A stretch of DNA of 64,000 nt from Aegilops tauschii subsp. strangulata (taxonomy: Eukaryota > Streptophyta > Magnoliopsida > Poales > Poaceae), in assembly GCF_002575655.3 (NCBI RefSeq), contig NC_053037.3, forward strand, positions 248,095,135 to 248,159,134. Reading direction: 5' to 3'. Shown one piece after another: positions 44,532 to 54,600 of this stretch. Under the pieces are notes generated by a model. The model was not told where the DNA came from and made no database searches. It saw only the letters and a list, made by a program, of their open reading frames with translations. Each line of letters starts with the position of its first letter. Within the stretch, counting starts at the first letter, position 1. Both the position numbers and the translations under genes were made by a program.

Positions 44532-45940
44532 GATTAGTAGAAACAAGAAACAAAATTCAAGAATAATGTTCCTATGAACTACTAGGATGTGGTGGTAAAG
44601 CGCTCACAATAAAGCAAATATCAATATCTTACAAGTTCTTACCAAGCAGCAGGTGTTGACAGGCAACCAGCGGTGTCAAATAACTCTGAAGATTGTGTAA
44701 AGCGATTGCCAGGGGAACGTACGTATACACGGTGCAGAAATATATGGAGTTGGGTTGGCTATATATAGTAGCAAAATATTAGCAATAATCAATTCAGAGA
44801 TGCAATGTTGAATAAACGCTCAACGACGATACTGTGCTGGTCCTAGGCTAGACCGGACTAGAGACGCGAGCCTAGAACACTAATCAGGTCACGGCGTAGC
44901 ACAACTAGCATCAATGAAGGATACTAAGTAGCTCTGGACAGCAAGATATAAGTGAAGATCACAACGGCAGTAAAGATAATGATGAAAAACAACTGCCAAG
45001 CAGGATATACAACAACTCTCTCTCCAACTTTCCTCTTGAAAAGTTTGAACCAATTTTCTGATAAATTTTTTCAAAGAATGCTACTAACTCAAGCTTTCCA
45101 ATGCAAAAAAGAATCACTCAATTCCGAGTTGATATGAGGAGTCAAAGAATTCTGAAACTGGCTTGAAAAACTGGAATAAGCTGTGTCCGCGAACTTCGGA
45201 GGGCAAAAAGACCAATTTAGAAGACGATTGTGAGGTGTCAAATATTGAACTAGTCTCTGCAACTATTTAGATGCGGCTCGTCACTAGCTTTCATTTGAGT
45301 ACTCGCGGAGCCAAAACGGACTTCGTATGAGGAAGTTATGCCTGTTTTACTGAACAGTGCACAAAACAGATTCCAATCCGAATTCAACAACGAGATTGAG
45401 TCTAGATAGATCCGAATTTTGTTTTTTTTCTTCTTTTTTCCCCACACTTTTCTTTTTCTTTCTCTCTTTTTTTCTCTGACTTCTTTTTCTTTTTTTCTCT
45501 CTTTTTTTTTCTCTTTCTTTTTTTTCTCTCCCTCTTTCCAAGACAAACTAGATAAGATGCAGATTGGATCAAGCGAAGATGTGAACAACCTCAACTATGA
45601 TTGTGACAATGAACTATGGGTAGCACGTGGTGGAAATTGATAGATGGTGTGGTGGACAACGGAAGGGATAACGATGCAGCGGCGACGTGACTAATGTGAA
45701 CAGAACTCGAAACTCTAAACGAACTAGACCCTAAGACCAGCAACTCGACACGACGATGCAACCGATAATTCAATAATGCAAACAATAAAAAGAAAATTGC
45801 AAAGGCTCAGACTGGCTTGGACAAAAGGATGAATAGATCTAACTTTTTTGTGGCTTTTTCTTGGACAATAGGTAAGAAAATAAATTTAATCTAGGGGAAA
45901 CTGGAAATTCTCACCGAGCAACATGAAAACTGATACCACT
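44532..45940 (-). other. Leader of copy B: primer site, pyrimidine/purine tract, hairpin
   Basis: Mirror of the copy A leader. The purine tract (pyrimidine on the plus strand) is at about 45417-45538, and the conserved hairpin at 44843-44875. The Lys/Arg-rich frames across the tract are treated as artefacts. Confidence 0.8.
44843..44875 (-). promoter_or_regulatory. Conserved leader hairpin (copy B)
   Basis: CTAGGCT 44843-44849 and AGCCTAG 44869-44875, 19 nt apart. Confidence 0.7.
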
Positions 45941-46921
45941 TGATAGAGGCGAGGGTGTCCCGATCTTTCGATGAGATGATAACTATCGATTTGGTGGAGA
46001 CGACTTTGACGATCCGACTACAAACGTGCACGACGTTGCGCCTTAGCAATCGCTAAACCAACTCCGAGAGGTTATTGACCACGCCGGAGCACGATCAACC
46101 TGACCACGAAGGTCTATTCCTGCAAGCAATCGAAGAACAAGAAAGAATATGATAAAGCAATCTGAATATTGCGAGTGTATATGAAGTATTGGTAATGGTG
46201 GGGATCCGTAAGCGGTCTTGGTCTGGTCGTTGGACACAAATGAAGTACACGAAGTTGCAATGGCTAACTTTTAACTAAACAAATCCCAAGGAAAAAGCTA
46301 CTAGATGGATCTACTTATATAGGAGCAAGGGGTGGCGGCCAAGGAGGTGGGAGGACGTCCCAAGGGAGCCTAAAACCAACCCTAGGTCGTACAAGGCTCA
46401 TGGGCCCAAGTGGAGGTGATGCAACACCTTTGGACTTGTTGTTTGACTCGGATTCTGCTGCAGCGTCAGATTGTTTCGTCCATATCTCAACGCTCCGGAC
46501 GAATTTAAAGGCAAATCCAATTGGGTTGGAAAGAGGACGAAATTTACTTTCCAACAAAAGAAGAATCACCCAATTCGGAGTCCGTATGAAAGAGTTGTTG
46601 GCGTTTTGAGTCAGGTATGTCTGTGCAGTCCGAATCTGAATCCAGAACGTGAGAGACTTGGACTCTATCTTCTCTTGGCCCAAAAGTGACGTGAGAGGAC
46701 TTTTTGAACAGAACCTAAACTTCTCCTTTTGCCTTATCGTCATATGTGGATTGTACAAATGTCCCATACACCTGCAATTAGACAAAACACAAAAGTGTGT
46801 GAAGTATTTTTGTTCTGGATAACATAAATTGATTATTGAATAGTTTGCACTAGAAATCACCTGACAAATATGCATGTATGCAATATTTTTGGTCGTATCC
46901 AAGGTAGTTATGTCCTCATCA
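45941..46921 (-). mobile_element. 5' LTR of copy B (981 bp)
   Basis: Near-identical to the 3' LTR. It contains the same ~200-codon open frame (46315-46921) as the gag extension even though no gag enters it here. Confidence 0.9.
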
Positions 46922-46977
46922 ATGTGTAATTCTATCAATGCTTCTAGACATATGATCAATCTTATTCCTTTTTTCTT

Positions 46978-48107
46978 CTATGTAGTGTTGAAAACTTTTT
47001 GAGCATTGATAAATTCTTTAATATTACTACCAAGATCAAAGGGCATCATATTATTATTATAAGAAGAATTACCATAGGAATTGCCATAATTATTAGAGGA
47101 ATTTCCAGGAAACGGCCTAGGATTAAAATTGCCTCTATACACATTGTTATTAAAATTGTTTCGTGAGACAAAATTCACATCTACGAGATCATTATTTTGG
47201 TCAATCAAAGTAGACGAAGGCACATCATTAAGATCGATAGGAGCATTTTTACTAGCAACCAATTTCATAAGTGCATCAACTTTTTCGCTCAAAGTACTAA
47301 TTTTTCAACATAATTCACTTTTTTACTAGTAGGTGCTCTTTCAGTATGCCATTGTGAATAATTTTCCATGATATTATCTAGTAATTTAGTAGCTTCACCC
47401 AAAGTAATCACCATAAAAACCACCCGCGCGATGGAATCTAAAAGATTTCTAGAGACAAATTCAATCCCGCATAATGTTTTTGTATAATCATCCAAAGATT
47501 TAAACCATGAGTAGGACACTTTCTTAGCATTAATTTCATTTCTTTCCCAAGATTGCGCAACATGTTCAAGCTCAAGTTGCTTGAAATTCATAATTTGATT
47601 TCTAAGGGAAATAATTTTCACGGGAGGAAAATACTTAGTAATAAAAGCATCTTTGCACTTATCCCAAGAATCAATACTATTACGAGGCAAAGATGAAAAC
47701 CAATTTTTTGCATGATCCAGCAAAGACAAAGGAAATAGTTTTAATTTCACAATATCATTGTCCACCTCTTTTTTCTTTTGCATATCACACAATTCTACGG
47801 AAGTGTTTAGATTGGACGAGGCATCCTCATTAGGATTACCGGAAAATTGCTCTTTCATAACAAGATTCAACAAAGCGTCATTAATATCATAAGACTCCAC
47901 ACTAGCGGTGGGAGGAGCAATAGGAGTACTAATAAAATCATTATTATTATTATAGGAAAAATCACGAAATTCAGTATTTTGTCGAGACATAGTGACCATG
48001 CAAACAAAATTGCAAGCAAACAAAAGATCAAACAAGAAAAAAAGGCAAACGAAAAATATTTTTGTATTTTTGCAAAAATGTTTTAGAAGTGGGGGAGATG
48101 AAAACAA
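46978..48107 (-). pseudogene. gag: Athila gag, one frameshift
   Basis: The frame 47289-48107 contains the typical Athila capsid run: LKLFPLSLLDHAKNWFSSLP, SWDKCKDAFITKYFPP and NQIMNFKQLELEHVAQSWER. The real start is probably MSRQNTEFRD, about 40 codons into the frame. A shift at 47289-47292 leads to 46978-47292, an Asn/Gly-rich segment (NNFNNNVYRGNFNPRPFPGN) typical of the gag C-terminal half. The frame ends at 46978, and copy B begins at 46921. The protein would package element RNA. Confidence 0.85.
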
Positions 48108-48186
48108 GAGGCAAATGGCAAATAAATTAATTTCAAGGAGATGAGAGTTTATGCATCAGTACCTGATAGATGTTGATGATGTCTCC

Positions 48187-48206
48187 CCGTTAACGACGCT
48201 AGAAAC
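48187..48206 (-). promoter_or_regulatory. Athila primer-binding site, decayed
   Basis: The minus strand reads TAGCGTCGTTAACGGGGAGA, against the usual tRNA-Asp type TGGCGCCGTTGCCGGGGA. It lies 7-26 bases inside the LTR end at 48213. Confidence 0.65.
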
Positions 48207-48212
48207 TCTTCT

Positions 48213-48380
48213 TGATTGCTTGTATCTGCGTTGGTATTTCCCCGAAGAGGAGAGGATGATGTCAATATGTTAGTCCCAAAAAATGATATGAAGTGCTATT
48301 AAATGAATATAAAACATCAAAGATTGATAATATAACAACATGAAACAATCAAAAATTATAGATACGTTGGAGACGTATCA
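48213..48380 (-). mobile_element. Athila 5' LTR, 168 bp, large internal deletion
   Basis: It keeps the first ~115 bp (TGATACGTCTCC start) and the last ~50 bp (ACAAGCAATCA end) of the 1552 bp LTR. About 1.38 kb is missing. The join lies at ATG, which occurs at both ends of the lost piece in the 3' LTR. No TATA box is left. Confidence 0.85.
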
Positions 48381-48385
48381 CTCGG

Positions 48386-48472
48386 CATACCAAATTTGTC
48401 TCGAAAGACTTGGAGCATGTCACAAAATTTGTTGATAATCGGACAGACATAGCACAACGTATGAACGTATGA
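48386..48472 (+). pseudogene. B3-like gene, interrupted exon, right part
   Basis: Resumes the frame of 32088-32128 at the codon after the duplicated CTCGG: HTKFVSKDLEHVTKFVDNRT and on to a stop TGA at 48470-48472. 28 more codons stay open across the insertion point, supporting a real exon. The stop could be original or a later mutation. Confidence 0.45.
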
Positions 48473-48561
48473 TTTGGGATGGGAATAAATCTACAACTGG
48501 GCACACATTGAACAAGACCAATTGTGTGCGCAAAATGCTGGTATAAAGTCTTATTTTTAGG

Positions 48562-48883
48562 TTCTTGTTCATAAACTATATAGAGCTTCAACGATATGTT
48601 GCAATTGGTTTTTATTGTTCATTGCAAAAAATTGCCCACTGCAGCTATTCCTGAATTGGTTTCCCAGCATGGTCGAATTACACTTGTTCCTGCTAATAAC
48701 GCCAAAGTGATTGCAAGGTACTGCATTTCCCGCGCAAATAGAACCACTCAAATTAATAGGTTCTCGCTTGTCCTGACAATGTATCCACATTTGAAATACT
48801 CATGCTCTACGAAGGCACTTGAGGGATCTGACTTTTCATTGACGAGATGTCGAGTCATCATTATCAAGCTGCTTCCATCGTGA
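48562..48883 (+). pseudogene. Second B3-like segment downstream
   Basis: After an acceptor-like TTATTTTTAG at 48551-48560, a frame from 48596 (MLQLVFIVHC) reads KKLPTAAIPELVSQHGRITL and NNAKVIARYCISRANRTTQ, which fits the first half of a B3 domain (IP..LV..HG..ITL). The frame stays open to 48883 but loses the B3 pattern after about residue 50. An in-frame TAG lies just upstream (48581). Two B3-type segments in one gene would be like REM-type proteins. Confidence 0.4.
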
Positions 48884-49479
48884 TCAAATGTGCAAGTTGT
48901 TACTATGTTAAGTATGTAGATATGGACCATATGGTTGTCAAAATTGTTACGTACCGTGTTACCTAGATCCACCTTTTGTTGAATAGTGTCACCACTATAT
49001 GTTACTAAAATATTGTTTGCCAAGTTCTTAAATTTTCATGGAAAGTATTTGTATCGCACATAGTTTGTTCAGTTTAAGCGCGTGCCTGGTAGAATAGAGG
49101 ATGTCCATGTTTTTGATGTGGCGATTAGCGCCGATGTCCAGAAGACATTTGCACATTAATTGTCCATATTGCAAAATTAAATAATATATAGATAGGCCAG
49201 CCCATACAATTGACATATTTGACACACACGAACAAATCAATCAAGCATATATATGCTCAAATTGGTCCAGTGCCTAGTTCGAAGAGTAATTTACAAACCA
49301 TTATCTCGCTAATTTACATCAATATAAAGAACTGCGTGCATACAAAAGAGCTACTACCATTGAAGCCAACCCAGCACCCACAGCTGCCATCGTCCATCAT
49401 CGTGTCAATCCTAGGCTCAGGAGGAGAGGAAGTCGCCATGTCGATGACCTACACCTTGACCGATCGAGGCTGGAGCAGG
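48884..49479. other. AT-rich spacer, no gene seen
   Basis: 3' flank of the B3-like remnant. From about 49330 the base composition rises toward the GC-rich patch. Confidence 0.5.
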
Positions 49480-49632
49480 CTAGACATCGGTGATCACCGG
49501 TACTGCCTCGGGCGCAATGCTCACTAGGGCTCCCGCGACCGCCGGGTTTGCGAGCATCATCTCGGCGGTCGATGAGATGACATTGGCTCTCGCTAGGGCT
49601 ACCATCACACCCCCAGGCCTGCCGAGCACCAT
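49480..49632 (-). CDS. Short Ala/Val-rich frame, possible gene fragment
   Basis: The minus-strand Met at 49632 (MVLGRPGGVMVALARANVIS) runs to TAG at 49480 with a hydrophobic, Ala-rich end (MMLANPAVAGALVS). Composition recalls the remnant at 9523-10098. No family was recognised and the frame is short; it may be chance in GC-rich DNA. 49633-49848 holds nothing assignable. Confidence 0.2.
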   Translation of the reverse strand: MVLGRPGGVMVALARANVISSTAEMMLANPAVAGALVSIAPEAVPVITDV

Positions 49633-49853
49633 CCAGCACTGCGCCCTCCTCCATCTATGGCATAAGCCTGCGCCTCATTCGGCGGCCACCACTGCCATAA
49701 TTGTCCTTGCGTCATCGCGGTTCCTGCTCCGTCGACCGCACCATCCGCCACACTCTGCACCGAGCCCGTAGTATCTCCCGCTGGTGATCCCTAGCCGCTT
49801 TCAGGACAACCCTGGCTAACCTGGCGGCTTGCTCGTACTTTCAGGTTCTACTG

Positions 49854-50729
49854 TAGGGTGCGTCGACTGCAAATTAAAATTTTCCTACGCGCAGAACAAC
49901 CAAGATCATGCTACGGGAGATGGATCACAGATCATTACCATAAGACGCGCAGTGCCGTGAAGCAGAAGTAGAGTTGGGGCAGCACGTCTCTGGAGTCGTG
50001 TCCTCCTCTTACAATCTCCCTCGAACAGTCGGCCGTCAGATCCCTCGTATAGGTTTGCCGAAGCGGCGCAAGCGCACCGCCTCTAACGGTATCCACGCGT
50101 GCAGGAGGAACATCGTGCGATGGACTGCTAGGTCCGATCACACAGTCGGCGATGAGTGGAGGTGGCTATTCGCAACACATGCAAAACCTAGTGACATTGC
50201 CGAAGCGATCAACCAAATGAGTGTGCCACACCCCCACTATATATAGGCATCCATCGCATGCTCGCACGAATCGTAAAGCCCATAGTCTGTTCGGCCTAGA
50301 TCCGAGTCCGAGTAGGATCACATATGACTCGTGGAGTCAGATCGGGCCTCACATGTTCCTTCCCTTAGGCGCGCGATCCCTTAGGTTCAAGTCGGCTTGG
50401 TCGCAGGTCGGATCACCTCGGACCAGCTCGGTTGGTAGCGGCCTCTAGCAAGGCATGCCAACCACCAAGTAGACTATGAAGCCGGTTGCCGAACCTATAC
50501 ATCACACTTCCATTCCCTTTGGCACACGATATATATTGTTAGGTTCAAGGCGAGTTTGTCATCCCTATGCTAGCCCGACCTCTTTCTCGTTCCAGTGATG
50601 TCGACCACAAACCAGATTATCTCATAATCCTTATCGCATGGCCATGATTATCTTGGTCAGATCACACGAGGGGCTCAGAGTATATCTCTCATGATTTGAG
50701 GGGCAAATCCCATCTTGCTCAACCTTGTC
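49854..50729 (-). mobile_element. Copia 3' LTR, distal part (876 bp)
   Basis: Contains a minus-strand TATA box (CCTATATATAGTG, 50235-50247) and the end TTCTGCGCGTAGGAAAATTT...CACCCTACA, typical of this LTR type. It continues at 58537-59056; the total is about 1.4 kb. Confidence 0.85.
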
Positions 50730-51646
50730 TGATAGAGGCAAAGGTGTCCTGTCTTTCGATGAGATGATGGATATCGCTTTGATGGAAGTCGACTTTGACG
50801 ATCCGACTACGAACGTGCGAGGACGTCGCGCCTTAGCAATCGCTAAACCAACTCCGAGAGGTTATTGACCACGCCGGAGCACAATCAACCTGACCACGAG
50901 GGTCTGTTTCCTGCGAGCAAACGAAGAACAAGCAAGAAACTGAGATTGCAATCTGGATATTGCGAATATAAGATGAAAGCTTTATTGATCAAGGTGGGGT
51001 TCTGTGACGCCTTTGTCTGGTCGTTGAACACAAACGAAGTACGCAAAGTTGCAGCTATGGCGAACTTTTAATCTAAACAAAACCCAAAGTCTAAACGACG
51101 CCCTAAGGGCTGTATATATGGAGGAAGAGGGGGGAATTTCGTGGCCCTTGGGGAAGGGGTCCGAAACCAACCCTATCTCTTGTTTCCCCACACATACGGA
51201 CTCTAAAAATAGCCTATACTCGAGTATTTCGAAATTACATGGGCCTGGCCCAATAATAAGGTGACGCAGCACCTAGAATAGCCTCTGGACGAAAGTTATG
51301 AAGTAGCATCTTGTATATTTCGTCCAAGGCCTCATGCACGCATTATGGTGGCTTCAACATCCTGAAATCATCACTTGTAACTCCGTTCTTGTCCCCCATG
51401 CGCATGCCATCATCTCCATGCTTGTTCTTGCTCCAAAGTTCATCCTTCTCAAAGCTAGGCCCTTCATTTGTAAGCAAAACAAATGTATCCAATTTAGGCA
51501 GCATCATATTCTCATGAACATTAGAATCATTACCAAGAAACGAAAGTACCTGGTAATTTAATTGGCGTGCGCGAGCTCTAGTAATTGGTCCAGTATGTAT
51601 AGCAGCAGGGGCTGTGGGTGTAACAATGGTATTGATGTCCTCATCA
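50730..51646 (-). mobile_element. 3' LTR of copy C (917 bp)
   Basis: Plus-strand ends TGATAGAGGC and CCTCATCA. TATA-like CCATATATACAG on the minus strand at 51109-51120. The polyprotein frame enters and ends at 51343. Confidence 0.93.
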
Positions 51647-54600
51647 TCCTCCCATTCTTGAAATGAAGTCGTCCTCGACGGAAGCTCATCTCCCTCACCC
51701 AAATAAGGCTTCAAATCTGCAATGTTAAAAGTGGGACTAACCCCAAAATCTGCAGGCAGCTCAAGTTTATATGCATTATCATTTATTTTCTCTAACACCT
51801 TAAAAGGACCATCAGCACGTGGCATTAGCTTTGATTTGCGCAAATCCGGAAATCTATCCTTACGCAAATGTAACCAAACAAGATCTCCAGGTGCAAACAC
51901 AACATGTTTTCTACCCTTATCTCCAGCAAGTTTATATTTAGCATTCATACGCTCAATGTTTTCCTTAGTTAACTCATGCATTTTTAAGATCAATTCAGCA
52001 CGTTGTTTAGCATCAAAATTAACCTTCTCCGAAGATGGAAGAGGCAACAAATCAATAGGTGCACGAGGTAGGAAACCATACACAATTTCAAAAGGGCACA
52101 TCTTAGTAGTAGAATGCAATGAACGATTATAAGCAAACTCAATATGAGGCAAGCATTCTTCCCACATTTTCTTATTATTCTTCAAAATAGCCCTAAGCAT
52201 AGTAGACAATGTTCTATTGACTACTTCAGTTTGTCCATCAGTTTGGGGGTGACAAGTAGTACTAAAAAGCAGTTTAGTCCCCAACTTAGCCCATAAACAT
52301 CTCCAAAAGTGGCTAAGAAATTTAGTATCACGATCTGAAACAATAGTATTTGGCACACCATGCAAACGAATAATTTCACGGAATAACAAATCAGCAACAT
52401 TAATAGCATCATCGCTTTTATGACATGGTATAAAGTGTGCCATTTTTGAGAATCTATCCACGACAACAAATATGCTATCCCTCCCCTTCTTTGTTCGAGG
52501 TAAACCTAAAACAAAGTCCATAGATATATCCTCCCAAGGAACACTAGGTATAGGCAAAGGCATATATAAACCATGAGGATTGATTCGTGACTTAGCTTTT
52601 TGACATGTAGTGCAGCGAGCAACAAAACGCTCAACATCCCGTCTCATCTTTGGCCAAAAGAAATGTGTAGCAAGTACGTCCCCCGTCTTCTTCACGCCAA
52701 AGTGTCCCATTAATCCTCCTCCATGCGCCTCCTGCAACAACAAAAGACGAAGAGAGCTAGCTGGAATGCATAGCTTGTTAGCACGGAACACAAATCCATC
52801 ATTAACGACAAACTTGTTCCTGGTTCTTCCTTCTTTACAATTCTGCAAAACATCTTTAAAATCAGCATCATGCACATATTGATCTTTGATGGTCTCCAAA
52901 CCAAATATTTTGAAGTCAAGTTGTGAAAGCATAGTATAGCGACGAGACAATGCATCAGCAATAACATTTTCTTTACCCTTCTTGTGTTTAATGACATAAG
53001 GGAAAGTTTCAATGAATTCAACCCATTTAGCATGTCTACGATTCGGTTTAGCTTGACTTTTAATATGTTTCAAAGATTCATGATCAGAATGTATAACAAA
53101 TTCTTTGGGCCATAAATAATGTTGCCATGTTTCTAAAGTCCGAACAAGAGCATATAGTTCTTTATCATAAGTAGAATAATTCAGACTAGGCCCACTCAAT
53201 TTTTCAGAAAAGTATGCAACAGGTTTACCATCTTGTAATAACACACCTCCTAATCCAATTCCACTAGCATCACATTCAAGCTCAAAAGTCTTATTAAAAT
53301 CAGGAAGTTGGAGTAAAGGAGCATGTGTCAACTTATCTTTCAATACCGTGAAGGCTTCTTCCTGTGCGGTACCCCAAACAAAAGGCACATCCTTCTTTGT
53401 AAGCTCGTTGAGAGGTGCAGCAATGGTGCTAAAATCTCTCACAAAACGCCTATAGAAACCAGCGAGTCCAAGAAAACTCCGCACTTGTGTGACCGTTTTG
53501 GGCTGCGACCAACTCTCAATAGCTTCAATCTTGGCTTTATCAACTTCAATTCCCTGTGGAGTAACAACATAGCCAAGAAAAGATACTCGGTCGGTGCAAA
53601 AGGTGCACTTCCCAAGGTTACCAAACAAACGTGCATCACGTAGAGCAATAAAAACAGCACCTAAATGTTCCAAATGTTCTTCCAAAGATTTGCTATATAT
53701 CAGTATATCATCAAAATAGACTACCACAAATCGTCCAATGAAAGCACGTAAAACTTCGTTCATTAGTCTCATGAAAGTACTAGGTGCATTAGTTAACCCA
53801 AAAGGCATGACTAACCACTCATATAAACCAAACTTAGTTTTAAATGCAGTTTTCCATTCATCTCCCAATTTCATACGAATTTGATGGTATCCACTACGCA
53901 AATCAACTTTGGAGAATATTATAGAGCCACTCAATTCATCAAGCATATCATCTAGCCTAGGAATAGGATGACGATAACGAATAGTAATATTATTAATGCC
54001 TCTACAATCAACACATATACGCGACATACCATCCTTTTTAGGCACTAGTATAATAGGAACAGCACAAGGATTAAGAGATTCGCGTATATAACCTTTGTCG
54101 AGCAGCTCCTGTACTTGACGCATAATCTCCTTCGTCTCCTCTGGATTGGTACGGTATGGTGCACGGTTGGGTAGCGATGCACCGGGAATTAAGTCAATTT
54201 GATGCTCAATCCCTCAAATAGGTGGTAATCCCGGTGGCACGTCTTGTGGGAAGACGTCAGCGAACTCCTGCAAAATGTTAGTGACAGCAGGGGGCAAAGA
54301 GGAAGGCACGTCCTCGAATGAAAATAATGCCTCTTTGCACACAAAAGCATAGTAAACAGATTTGCTGAAATCTAGCTCATCAATATTAGATTTTGTGGCA
54401 AGTAAACATGCACTTTTCAATTTAATTTCAGAAACAACACTAGATGGTTTATTATTAGGTTTCATTTGTTGCTCAAATTCTTTTGCCACAATCTGATTTT
54501 CACTCTTATTTTTCTCCTGTTTTGCTTTATTAGCCCTATTAATGTCATCTTTCAAAATGGAATCAGGAGTCATAGGAAGCAAAGTTATATTTTTATCCTT

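Larger units (their letters stand above)
42154..46921 (-). mobile_element. Gag-only Ty3/gypsy element, complete (copy B)
   Basis: Same family as copy A in opposite orientation. LTRs are 42154-43134 and 45941-46921, each 981 bp, differing at about 14 sites by eye. Perfect duplication ATGTG (42149-42153 and 46922-46926). Primer site TGGTATCAG next to 45941 and purine tract AAGAAGGGGAGGA next to 43134, both read on the minus strand. It carries only a gag-like frame. It is inserted in the Athila internal region between gag and protease. Confidence 0.93.
32129..48380 (-). mobile_element. Athila-type Ty3/gypsy element carrying two nested gag-only elements
   Basis: Perfect flanking duplication CTCGG (32124-32128 and 48381-48385). 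LTR ends on the minus strand are TGATACGTCTCCAACGTATC (48380, 38429) and ...ACAAGCAATCA (48213, 32129). The primer site resembles TGGCGCCGTTGCCGGGGA (tRNA-Asp type) in decayed form. The internal region has gag and a damaged protease but no reverse transcriptase or integrase. A (33319-38062) is in the 3' LTR and B (42154-46921) lies between gag and protease. Removing them leaves about 6.7 kb. It resembles the pol-less Athila elements of Triticeae (Sabrina/WHAM-like, from memory). It is inserted in an exon of the B3-like gene. Confidence 0.92.

Noticed and set aside
45347..45541. Lys/Glu/Arg-rich frames over the purine tract (also 34646-34870 and the Phe/Ser-rich opposite-strand frames)
   Set aside because: They are translations of simple sequence in an untranslated leader. 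Codon content differs between copies and no start context or conservation of the protein is seen.
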